A stretch of 64,000 bases of DNA, from NCBI RefSeq assembly GCF_021134715.1, contig NC_060019.1, positions 11,608,001 through 11,672,000 on the forward strand, given 5' to 3'. The DNA comes from Daphnia pulex. Lineage: Eukaryota > Arthropoda > Branchiopoda > Diplostraca > Daphniidae. A program made the position numbers and the translations under genes. Shown piece by piece: positions 49,001 to 60,377 of the stretch (its first letter is position 1; each line of letters starts with the position of its first letter). Below the pieces are notes generated by a model. It was not told the DNA's origin and searched no databases. It saw only the letters and a list, made by a program, of their open reading frames with translations.

Positions 49001-51616
49001 AGGGAAGAATTTTGAGGAAGCTTGCCATAATGCAGCCTCCTTTGGCGTGGGTCATCGTTTTGGCAGCCAATGTTCGTTGCACGATAACCTTTCGATAGAA
49101 ATGACCATGTAATTCGTTAGAGTGAATCGTGATTGGTTTAAACGCAAACGTGGTTCTCACCTGATCAGAACACCAATACCAGATGGACGAAATGGTAACA
49201 CCAAAGACGACGCCAGTCCACGGTAGCTCGGTTGAATGGATGTTCTTGAAAAGGTGCATCGCATCGTCTGGAATATTTGCGCAGGACTTGTTGTTCAAGT
49301 CGTAAGCCGTTTCATTCGGGTACGCTTTGAAGAATTTGTGAACCAGCTGGTTGTAGCCACCGACTTCATTGAAAGCTGTTAGTTGAACGACAAAATAATT
49401 TTTTGAATGTAATTTATAGAAATTTGATTTGACAAAAAATAAGAGTAATTATTACCCATGCCCATCAAAATGAAAGATCCAATCAACATAATGATGGTCT
49501 GTACGAAATCAGTCCAAATGACAGCCGTCAATCCTCCTGTGATGGTAAATAGTGCGGCAATGGCTAACAGGATCAGGATGGAAATATAAATCCCGGCATC
49601 TCCTTCCAGGCCCATGGCTTGTTGGATGAAAATGGCTCCCGAAAACAAATCCGCCTAGAAGTCAATTACAAATTTCCTTTAGAATTTTTGTTTTAAGAGG
49701 GAAGAAAGAAAAACAAAATTAATATAGCTTACGGAAATTTTTGTAAAAACGTAGAGAAGTAGGGCGAGAACGGAAAGATAGACGCGAATCCGCTGTCCAC
49801 CGAATCGCAGTCTAAGATATTCTGGCATGGTGTATACACCACTGGCTAATTGTATTAGGAAATAATGAATTAGACAAATTAATTGCTGTTCGATGCCAAT
49901 GTTGATCCAAGTCATATTTTAAAAAAAGACACTTACCCATATAAACCGGAACGAAAACGTAACCCAAAAGAATAAGAATAAACATGGCCTTTTGTCAATA
50001 TACAAAAAAAAAAAAGATTAGCTTGTCGCCATTTTTTTATCGATAAGCGAAAATTTTAAAATAAATTCATTACATTTAACTCAAATGCTGCATTTCCGAT
50101 TCCGGACGCAGCTCCCGAGCCTGAAAGTCCAACAAAATGACCAGATCCAATATTACTAGCAAATAGCGAAGCTCCAACCTAATGAAATGAACATTTGAAA
50201 GAAGGGACGGTTTTAATTAAATTCTGAATACATATTAATCAGCAAATTCAATTACCGGTATCCAGTGCATGTTTCTTGAAGCTAAAAAATATCCGCTAAT
50301 GCTGTCTTGCTTGTTCGATCGCCCAGACTGTCATAAAATTAAAAGGTTACATCATAACAATATTATGTTTGGGTTGTTAATAAATGAATTAAATACATTT
50401 ATATTTATAAAGACACCTATAGACAGATCATATTGTAAACATGTTATTTTTTAATCAATAGTACACAAGTTATATTATCTTTACTACATTTCTCTATTCG
50501 CTCTTTCCCAGGGTTCGGTACGTTATTTAATATTTACTCGCCTATGCGCAGTACAATTTTATTTTTACATAAAGATATCATTGGTCAGTTACCAAAGTTA
50601 TCACGGAAAGCCCCACGATTTAGTTTATTAGTTTATGCTTTCATGGGATTAAATATAATCGAGTAATGGTAAATAATGACGAAACTAGCTTGCAAGTGCC
50701 ACCACACATTTTTTGATAAAATAAATGGCGACTAATCACGTAGTCTTAAATTATTGCATATAATCTTTCTGTCAGTGACGTCTTTCGTAATGCCACGATC
50801 ATAACATCAAAGTAAACTCCGATCGGGAACTTCAGAATTTCAAACAACGATACATAAAATTGGACATCGAAGGGGAGGATCTATTACGAAAAATTGAAAG
50901 TCAAAAGACTACGGGAATTCACCGATATTGGAGATTGTGATTAACACACAATGCCAATCGCTGACCGAAGAAAAATAAAAGATCCCCGGAGAGATAAAAC
51001 AATCCAACCAATGTTGTTGGCACATATTGCCGTTGTTGTTATTCGAACAACGTTCTGTAAACCCCTGTATAAAAAATATTCAGCGATTTGAAACAATGAT
51101 TGAAATGTGACACCAACACCTAACGCCAGCATTTACCCAGCAATGGTTGTTCAATCTCCAAGAGAGGGGAAAAACCAGATAAAAACTTTCCGTTTTCTTT
51201 TCGGATCATCGGAAAGCCCCAAAATTAAGCAACATTGACGTACAACAAATAATTGCGACATTTGGAAACAAAAATCAATTTTCGTCTTTCGTTAGCTGCC
51301 TTGATAATAACTATTTTTAAAAATCTGGGTTCCACAATCACAGTTGAAAAAAGCTAAAAAACACATAAATAATTTAAGACTAACTAATTTTCGCGTAAAT
51401 TCTTACCCAGAGTCCGACGCCGAGAATTCCAACGAAGTAGACGGCTAAAAAATGTAAAAAAATGTAAATTTTTAAATTCAACGTTGAATAATTTATGGCT
51501 GATGTATTACACTTTTATTACATTGAAAATTCAAAATAATTACCGATAACCACGTAATCGGGCCATCCAAGCGAAGAGGTTTCAGATTGCCTCGAAACTG
51601 CGTCCATTGCGTCCAT
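46007..51616 (-). CDS. SLC5 sodium-sugar cotransporter (SGLT-like)
   Basis: Sodium-driven solute carrier of the SGLT branch. Exons, transcript order: 51616-51544, 51444-51407, 50327-50256, 50178-50074, 49988-49937, 49845-49733, 49654-49456, 49375-49161, 49088-48845, 48764-48614, then either 48143-47975 or 47474-47306, then 46922-46832, 46765-46623, 46555-46384, 46301-46145, 46073-46007; 686 aa with either alternative. Family marks: [47 protein letters not shown], the Cys-rich loop around [17 protein letters not shown], and [20 protein letters not shown], the last carrying the Na2-site serines. The final exon adds a C-terminal helix, typical of SLC5 (14 helices). The substrate cannot be fixed from sequence; glucose, inositol or another polyol are possible. 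Confidence 0.94.
47306..47474 (-). other. SLC5 alternative exon 11b
   Basis: 169 nt, begins in phase 2 and ends in phase 0, with acceptor TTTCTGCAG and donor GTTTCT. It encodes a helix and loop ending in FFIPRTTEQ. This copy is closer to the vertebrate SGLT form ([11 protein letters not shown]). Confidence 0.85.
47750..47790. repeat. GTTT tetranucleotide array
   Basis: Imperfect array of GTTT units in the intron between the two alternative SLC5 exons. Confidence 0.8.
47975..48143 (-). other. SLC5 alternative exon 11a
   Basis: 169 nt with the same boundary phases as exon 11b and 29 of 56 complete codons giving the same residue. It ends in [10 protein letters not shown]. Donor GTAAGG, acceptor GCGATCTAG. 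It differs in the polar stretch ([11 protein letters not shown] instead of [11 protein letters not shown]). Confidence 0.85.
50328..51406. other. SLC5 intron 2
   Basis: 1.1 kb, the longest intron of the gene, A+T rich. No exon supported within it. Confidence 0.6.
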
Positions 51617-51953
51617 AATTGACTATTCTAGCAGCGATTTCAAATCAGACGATGAAGAACTTATCCTAACCTAATATCGGTAATTGAGTAACAATCAAGT
51701 GGACAAAAGAAAATTTTCACGCATGAATCGCAAACGAATGGATGAGCAGACTAGTCAAACGATTGGAAAGACTGCTGCATTATATGCGTTCATGTTTACA
51801 ATTCGTGGCAACAAGCAACCGCTTGCTAGCCGCCCATTCCAGCTGCGCTGCGCCAAGGGGGTGTGGCGTCGAATACGGACTTAAGCTGTACCTGTTGCAA
51901 TATTCGTGCTGCAGGGGATACGCCAACAAAAGCCCGTGAATTGAGTTGAAAAC
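51617..51953. other. SLC5 promoter region
   Basis: 337 bp between the SLC5 start and the stop of the small unrecognised gene. It must contain the SLC5 promoter. No coding segment supported. Confidence 0.45.
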
Positions 51954-52342
51954 TTAGTGAAGGTCGAGATCAGTGTAGGGCCGTCCTTGTTCAACAATGC
52001 TTTGGGCGAAATCGGAGCCGTCGAACCGAATTTGAATTGAGCGCAGCCACTCTACATTTCCTCTTTTTTTCAAACAGTTTAACATGAATTCGATTTCGAA
52101 ACAAATAGTGCATTTACCTTAAAAACGATTGACATAAAAATTCATAGTACCCATTCGATTGAAGAGTTGATAGTATTCGGATTGAAGAGTTGAAAAGCAT
52201 CGTCCAAGGCAACACGGCACTCCAACGGTCAAGGATATCGGAAAGCCCTTTGGTATGCGAGATGTAAATTTCCAATCCGGTTCTACAGCCAGTCTCCTTA
52301 CAATGTAGGGTGTAGGCAACCTTGTAAAACGAACGCTTAAAC
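51954..52342 (-). CDS. Unrecognised gene, last two exons
   Basis: Two exons, 52342-52118 and 52062-51954, bounded by a strong acceptor (T-rich, then CAG), a donor (GTAAAT), and an acceptor at the end of an A run. They join in frame and end in a TAA. The predicted piece is about 110 aa, including LHCKETGCRTGLEIY, WSAVLPWTMLFNSS and EWLRSIQIRFDGSDF. No family recognised. The 5' exon was not found; it must lie upstream, within or beyond the FASTKD gene. The first exon is also open in a second frame that contains RRLAVEPDWKFTSRIPKGFP and stops just before the donor, so which frame is used is not certain. Confidence 0.5.
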
Positions 52343-52544
52343 CTGAAAAAAAAAAGTTGGAAAAAAAATTTTTAAACAGGTTCTTTCATTTATCTGTTGG
52401 TACATTGGCAGTGTTTAGATCACGTGATAAGAAATTTCAGACTCAATAGACTAAGTAACATGAGACGTTTTCAATACAAAGATGAAAATCAGAATTTATC
52501 ATCACGTTTTCTTGTATTTACAAGGTGCTAAAGCAAGGCTTAGA

Positions 52545-55500
52545 CTATGCATGACGCTGTTTGAATAGCTTCTGTTTGAGATAGTTAGTTTTGGCTTCAG
52601 GAGTGGAGAGAGCCAACGAATTCCAATGATTATAGGGAATGCCCACGACTCTGTAGCCGAGGATTTCTAGTTGTCGATGGCGAAGTAACTTCAATCCCCT
52701 CATATGACCGTGGTTGATGGTAAAATACATTGGCACAAGGGCCATAATAGCGACTCTATTCATAATAAATAATATTAAATAATAATGATAATTTAAAAAA
52801 AAAAATTTATACTTTTCTTCGTGACTGTTTGGTTCTTTTAATTTGTTGCTGGACGGAATTATCGGTTTCCCGTTTTCATTCAACGTCAATTCAAAATCTA
52901 TCGGGGAAATGGTGATTAGAGAGAATTACAGCAGTCAGGACTCAGGAGCGCTAAATCGAACAACGTACCTATAAGATGATAATACGGACTCAGTGCCCAT
53001 CTTTTAATGAACTTTTCAGAACCCAAAATGTGGACTAGACAATCGTAGACGTCCTCGTGGAAGTTTGAGGAAACAGGAGCCTCTGTTAATTTTGAAAACA
53101 TTTCCATAATAATGATGCTGTTGAAACACTACGAAACACATCAATATGAATTTTATAAATACGCACTTGTTTGCACTTGTTCTTGGCAATATTTCTCGTG
53201 GAACCAAGGGACACCGGCTTCGGGCATGTCAATGCAAACGCAACGATTTAACTCCATTAAGGTACGCCGAACTCGAATAGGATAACTAGTCTAGATAAGG
53301 AGGAAAAAAACACATCAATAAGACTCAGTCAGATGGAGATCGATAGGGCGTAGACCTACTTTAGAGTAGCAGTTTGCCACTTCCGAATCCAGTTTTTCGA
53401 GAAAATCGATAGCGAAGATTTGATTGATTAGTTTGATCGACATTCGGTTACTATACAGCAAAGCTAAACCGGCTTCCAGGACAGACAGACCAAACAGTCC
53501 ATGTTCCTTCCTGTAAGAAGAGAAAATAAAAAAATCAAACTGATAACAACGAGTGAGGCTGGAGAAATCGCAAAGGATGCGAACTTACTGTTCAAGTAAT
53601 TTCAAGGTGACTGGAGCTAGACGATCAAGAGCGTTGGTACTGTATCCTGAAGTGAAACAAAGTACGAAGGCATTGATGATGGTTGAGGGACCCAGTTGTT
53701 CGTGTCGTTTCAAGACGTAGTCTACAATCGTATCGATGATTTTGAAGTGCACATAATGAAATCGATCCAGGAAGAAGACCAAATCTCGAGTCACTCTTGC
53801 CGTTAGTTCGCTCAATTGTGTCTCGCACTTCTGCAAACCAATCTCGTAAAGATTTAATGAGCTGCTGGAACACGAAAGAAAATATTTGAATTTGAAATTT
53901 CAGTTGAGAAACATTCTTCAAGAGATAATCTACCCGTAAATTTCGGTATTGCGATAATGGGCAGCATGCAAAAGCGTAGTGCTCAAACTCAATGTGCTTG
54001 ACGTTTCCGATGAAAAGAGGGCAATAGAACGCCGATTGAGTACCGACAGCAAGTCGCCCATGTTGCGCTGCGAATAGTGTATCTGTGATCGGTTGAGCCA
54101 ATGGCGGCCAAGTTGAATCCCCCGGGATCTGCAAGAGATAAACAAGAATGAATTTGTATAAATTGTTGTTTTTCGTGGTCGTTCAATTGAAGGTGTTACA
54201 AATAATAGATGTCTTGTATTGTCAATTGCTCTTCGATCTCGATCAGTTTTGCCAGCAAGTCATTTCGTGTTGGGTGTCCTCCATATGCCAGTACAAAAGC
54301 TGCCATGCGACAGAAGAAGCGCACATTGGTGACGGGTTGGCCCCAATTGCCTTGGATCATTGTATCGATTGCCAGAAGGATGTGGTTTTCGAAGAGTTTC
54401 GATCGATACGTTCCTCCAAGATTGTTGTTGAAGAACATGTACCATTGAGCACAGTCAAGAAAGAATGAAATGAATTCGTCTTGGTAGCTATAATGCCGAT
54501 TTAAATTTTTGAGCACGAGGTTCCAGTAAAGATCGACCAGCTTGGTGTCGGATATTTTAGATGCTCGGATGATGCGAAAGATTTGCTTGAGATGCGGCTC
54601 GATTTTGTTGATGGGTTCGTTTTCCATGATGCGTAGTAAATGTAGTTCCAGTTGGTTTTTACGATCGGACGACGTTTCGTAACTGTGGGAGACGTGGGAT
54701 AGCAGACTGATGTGCTCTATATGAATGTCCAATTTTTCCAGCAGACCGCATGATACTTCCTCCATCTTACGGACCAAACCTATGGGTTCGCTCACTGTCT
54801 CCCAAGTCTTTCGAATCACGTCGAAATATCCCACACACGCCGGATCGCTCATCTGGGGCGAGTTTAGAAGAAGGTAGAGGATTTTTAAGTTGGCCGAAGA
54901 AGACGACGCATTGGTTTTTGCCACTAGATAGAGAGCGTGCAACAGCCCTACTAGAATGGACAAGGGAGTGTCTTGGTTGAGGAAATTGGTATCCAATAGA
55001 CGATTGACATGGGCAATGAAGATGCTTGCAGTGGGTCCTGTTTTGTGAACTACAGGAGCGATGGCAGCGAAACAGGTTACCAACATTCCAAAATCAGCTA
55101 CGGACTGAAATTGATTCATGTGCCGATGGAAAGCTGGAAGGGCAGCCGGAAGGGCCAATCTGCCACTATGATTCGGCAGGATTGTGGCAAGGCACCAATT
55201 ACGCAGCGCTTCTAACGGGAAAGATCCAATACGAGTAAGTGAATCCAGCCAGATGGATGTTAAACAAGGGTCCCATGGTAGTATTTCAAATTTGTTCAGG
55301 CAGAGAAGAACGGTAGTGAGCACATTGTCGGACAACAAAGATGACGATTTCTCTACACACTCCACTGTTGACCAGAACTGAGGATGACTTTTTACAACCT
55401 ATGTAGAATTTACAGTAATATTAGATTTAGTAAACAATTTGATTTATTGTGATGAAAGTACCTGAATGAAATCTTTATCTTCTATAGAATTTAGTAAAGT

Positions 55501-55947
55501 CATTTCCGACTTCAAGTTGCTGTAAGCCTTGCTCAACAATGACAAAGTAACAATCGCCTGACTGCTGTATACTTCATTATGGGGATGATCTTTGATGAGA
55601 TCAAAGATTTCTTCAACTGTGCTAGCACTGACAATTGACTCGAGAATTGGGTCATTTTCAGCTCGTATTTCTGGGTATAGACGATTGATAAAAACTCCCT
55701 TGGTATAAGGATTGTAACTCAATTCTTCACATATTCTATCCACTTTAAAAAAACTGAAATAACTGTTATTTTTCTTTCCACAACTGAAAAAGGTTTGGCT
55801 GGTAAATTTAGTGTTCTTCGAAAAACTCGTCAATGTTCGAACGCTTGTTTTGATAGTGAAGAAATTATAGTGATGAATTCGAATTCTACTTTTCCTGAGA
55901 ACATTTCCTATATTTGATACAAGGTGGTAAGGAATCTGTAGACCCAT
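52545..55947 (-). CDS. FASTKD-family mitochondrial RNA-binding protein
   Basis: FASTK-family proteins act in mitochondria on processing and stability of mitochondrial transcripts. Exons, transcript order: 55947-55462, 55398-54200, 54128-53934, 53864-53589, 53510-53360, 53290-53167, 53082-52969, 52897-52813, 52755-52545; 946 aa, phases closing. The first 50 residues are rich in Arg, Lys, Ser and Thr with almost no acid, as in mitochondrial presequences. The middle is a long helical-repeat region. The FAST_2-like part reads GVPWFHEKYCQEQ and then LSPYYHLIDFELTLNENGKP. The RAP domain closes the protein (LEILGYRVVGIPYNHWNSL, then KTNYLKQKLFKQRHA). Human has six paralogues (FASTK, FASTKD1-5); which one this matches is not resolved. 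An AG 15 codons into exon 7, not the upstream one, is the only acceptor that keeps the family sequence. Confidence 0.9.
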
Positions 55948-58900
55948 TGTTCCTGCCGAATAAATTGATTGGATTCATTCAAGCACCTTAGAAAAACACA
56001 TTGAAAACACGAGTATAGAACCTGCAGCTTACACAAGTCCAAAAATCTAAACACATGTCACATTGTCCTAGCAGACGAAAGCTCAAAGAAAGAAAGGTGC
56101 GTTCGTAAACAATTTCACGTTCCGTTCGATTTGAAAAGGGAAAACTGAAACCTGCTGAAACGGATCAAATAACTTTTTATAGTTTTTATCTTTTATTTTT
56201 TAAATGTTTATTTTCCATTTAATCGTTTAGGTGAATGCCTCGAAGTAGTATAATCTAACGCATTGGTTCAACCTGGTTCAACGGTGCATCACGTCATTCA
56301 CGTCAATCAGAATAAGTCCCATCAAAATCTTAATATTATTTATTTCACAAACCGTTTCGTAACCGTGGAAAGTGAAACTAAGCACCGGGTGTTTTAAAGG
56401 CAGTTCACCTAGACTTCGGGGTGAACCGACCGACGTAGTCGAATATCCGTTCTTGTTATTCTGTAATAGGTTAATTATTAATTACCATTTTATCACGCGA
56501 TGCTGCTATCAGAGTTCAAGTAATTCGATACCCAATTATTAGGTAATTAGAAACTGGGTTGCAGGTCGACAGGTCGTTTGAGCGATTACCTGTAGTAATA
56601 ACGCTGAAATACTAACTATAAGACTGTTATATAAATTGGGAAAGCCAACTCCCCGCTGTGCGGAATAACCCATGGCTGATTTCTTAATTATTACCCGCGC
56701 AACCGAACAGACAAGACATATTCTCCAGCCAATAAGCGACAGCCATTCGAATACACGTTCTTCCAATCGATCGGTTATAGTAGGATACTATATTCAATCC
56801 GCAAATTATTCGCTATCGATGTTTCGTAACTAGAAAAAGAAAGAGTCGAGTCTGCTGCAGGCAACATCAAGTTCCCACACAAAAGGAAAAATAATCTTAG
56901 CTCCGCCTCGCTCATCCGTGTTCAAAGAATTTGGGCCAATATATTACGCTGCCTCTTGTCTGTATGAAGAAGTATACTATATGTATAATAAGCTCCACAT
57001 TAGTTTCCATCCAACTTTTTCGTCTTTAGAAATACAAGTTATACACATGTTTGTACGAGGGGATAAAGACTCTCTGATTAATTAGAAACCCAGCAGATTC
57101 TTTCTATTTCACATCAGAATTTTTTTTACGTCATGCACAGGTTGTTTGGACAAGCGAAATTACTTTTTAAAAATAAAAATAAAAACGAGAGATGAAAAGA
57201 TTATTTTCTATGCATTGGGTCATCGTCTCCACGTCACGTACTCACGTCTATAGTCATCGTCCGAAGTTGCGGAAAGGAACCAACAGCAGCAGCGCAGCGT
57301 CAAGTTTTGATTAAATCCATCGATGCGGCACATTCATACTTTATATTCGGAAAATAAGAATCTACATGGGAATATAGACAGCTGCTGTTACACGTAGTAG
57401 ACTATATGATATGGAACCCCACTTTTCTAGTCTGAAACTATCGATTCTTCTTCAAAGGTACCGAGTATACAGTGATATTCTTATTAGTCTACTAACTATA
57501 CCAATATGAGAATATGAGAAACATTATTCTTGATAACGGTAAAACATTTTTGGGGGGTTGGAGGCCTAGTGGAGTGAAAAACTTTTTAGTGGAATATTAT
57601 CAATGTTATGTGGAGAATGTAGTAAGTACTAGACGATATAGTATGTACATATGGATATCGTTTTGTCGTCTTGATCGAATCCGCGTGTTGTACCGCAACA
57701 CCCGGGAAAACCCATCCATCCAGCCGCCGTACAGCTACATGATAATCGTAAGACTCGGCAGTATGCTTGTTGTTGTGAAACAAACAATAGAAAAAGCGTC
57801 TCTATGAATAATAATACCATATGGAATTCTGTACAATACACGAGAACGAATTTAGCCAAATTTTGAAGATTAAACATTAAGTCATTTCTTTCCTTTTTAA
57901 ATATTGGATGTTACTATAAAGTTCGTTTAAGACACCAACTTTGGCGACGAAGCTTTTGCTCGATTTATAGTATATCCTTTCTCTGCCGGGAGTTCTGTCC
58001 GCTTCTGTCGTCATTTATCTTTTATTTTTATTTTTTTAAAAGGTTACAAAAGAATCGCATGGGGTGGGGGGTGGGTGGATATTGAGGCAGAAACAAACTC
58101 GGCGCGTTTCTATGTGTGTGCCGCTGTGCCCGTCTTCTTCGATGTGCTGGGAGTATCGGACGCAATACAAAAGGTTGTCTTCTATACACATATAAAGAAC
58201 TTTTAGGCCAGCAGCATTCTATAGGTCAAGAAAAGCAACAAAAGAGTCGTATATACAAAACAAAATGGAGGCAATAGCAACTGTGTAGATTGTAAAGGTT
58301 TCGGATGACTTCCACATAAATGTATATGGGAGTAAGTTTGACGATGTCGCAGACTAAAAGGGTATAGCCATTTGCCCTTAATAAACCAGCTGTATTACGT
58401 ATATATGTGCTTTCTATATCAAAACAGCTGAGTCAAATGACGACCTGAGCAAAAAAGAAAAGACGATATCTAGGCTCATCGATAGTGATCGATAATACAT
58501 AACTTGCATCAAGAATATATCTTTTGTTTCCCCCGGAATCCCTGGAATTTCCGGATAAGACAACGGCGACGAGGTTAAAATGTCCTATATAGACCTAAAA
58601 TACTACACATTGCCATATCTAATATTATATACTGTGCACAAGTCATAAGATATTCCGCGTACGTCCACATCATATAATATATCCGTGTTGCACAGCCTGT
58701 GCTTCTGATGCTGCTGTCTCTATATAGTTCCGCCATGTATATTATAAAGAGAGATGATTCTGCCGTTCTTTTATTTTCGCCTTTGAGCTCAACGACCCGG
58801 CAGTCAAAGACTAGACAGTCAAGTCTGCAGTATTCACTGCTCCCCCAGCAGAGACCACCATCTAATGTTGCTGCTTTGAGTGGTAACACAAATTTCACAT

Positions 58901-60377
58901 CGAAAAGTATAAAAGACTCTAAAGAGAGAGAAGAAGAAGAAGGAAATGGAAAAGAAAAGAATGAACCTAGAGTGAGCTCTCTCTCTCTATATGATCTTAT
59001 AGATTATAAAAAAAAAAAAGAAAAGAAATGAACAAAAAGCAAATGCTGAAGCCATGAATAATACGAAGCAATCGATAATATACACGCTCGTTTTTCTTTT
59101 CCCATACAGAGACGATATTACTGTACCCATTTCAAAAGGTTTATGCGCAATATTCGGGGTGGCGTCAGAAATTTGGGCTGGTTTTTTATTTTAAAAAAAA
59201 AAACCCCCGGCGTTTGATTTTTAAAATAAAAAGAACCCAAAGAACCTACTCGCTCTCTCCACTTTATTCCTGCATAATCAAAAAGATGTATAGACTAAAC
59301 GAGGAGGCTAAAAGGGGTAAATCAAGTGGAGAGATGAGAAGAGAGTGAGAAGAAGAAGAAGAGGTCTTAAAAAGTTTGGCAAGCGGAATTTAATAGACTC
59401 TATACGAGTGTAGACCCGGCAATTCCCGGCACTCTTGTCTGTAGAAATATAACAAGTTGCTTCTCGTTTTTTTTTTCCATCCATTATTTCCATTTTTTTT
59501 CTGACGTTATATGGCGCCGTTATCCAGCGGAAATCGAGAGTACGTGCTGGGTAACATGCTGCGCTGCGATATAGGATTTAGAGAGTGTAAAATTATAAAT
59601 TTTACTTTCAACAGAGTTTGGCGGTATGTGTGATGGGGAATAAACGAGGGGAGGAATAAAAATCATGTCGCTATATTCCGCGCTATTATTACATGCGCAG
59701 CCGGATATAATAAGAGTCGCGAAACGTCAAAAATTTTAAATAACGATATTATTTTCGACATGTCGTATATTTTCGATTTTCGCTATTTATAATATAGGTG
59801 AAATGACGTTATAGAAAGCGGGCACCAGCACATATATCGCGTAGCAAAAAAAAAGATGATTCTTTTTTATAGACATGATGATTAATAGAGCGCAGAAATA
59901 TATTTAGTTACATAACATTCAATATTGGAAATGTACAAGATAATGGAGAAACGGCAATCAGATAATGGAGAGAGTGCTGGCGGCGGTGGCGGTAACCATT
60001 ACAATTCGTAAATATCGCTCACTCTCCATGTGGCGCCGTCCTTCAGCTGTACATTATTCGTGCGCCGAGCCAAGAGAAAAAATGGGAAAAAAAACACAAA
60101 TAATTCATTCGTTTCTTTCTTTCTTGCAATAATAAATTCAACGCCGCTATATTATTCGATCAATTTAATTGAGAATAAAACCAACCTGTCGGTAGAGACG
60201 CACTACAGCTCCTATAACGAGAATCTGGTATATGGGCGAGCGAATATTTTCCGAGATCAAAACAACCATCAGCGACATGTATGCGGAATATACATAAGAA
60301 AATTCGATTTAAAATAATAATTTTTTAAAAATTTGTTTAGCGTGTTGTATAACGAATGATTGGGCGACGTTTCTTAC
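55948..60377. other. Mostly non-coding region
   Basis: About 4.4 kb between the FASTKD start and the third membrane-protein exon. No gene could be supported. A GC-rich coding-like island lies at 57660-57760 (strand unclear), and a possible small terminal exon at 59507-59563. Purine-rich GA clusters occur around 58920-58950 and 59330-59365. Confidence 0.45.
59507..59563 (-). other. Candidate terminal exon of the 60-63 kb membrane protein
   Basis: A CT-rich acceptor is followed by 18 codons (SMLPSTYSRFPLDNGAI at the end) and a TAA, in the phase left by the exon ending at 60378. Very short, so it could be chance. A competing small terminal exon exists at about 60002-60046. Confidence 0.25.

Noticed and set aside
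53016-53207. Alternative reading through the FASTKD exon 6-7 intron
   Set aside because: It loses the family sequence and hits a stop; the GTGCGT donor at 53166 with the acceptor before 53082 restores the conserved run.
57660-57760. A forkhead gene based on PPYSYM
   Set aside because: Only five or six residues match and no exon with the rest of the winged helix was found downstream; kept only as a low-interest finding.
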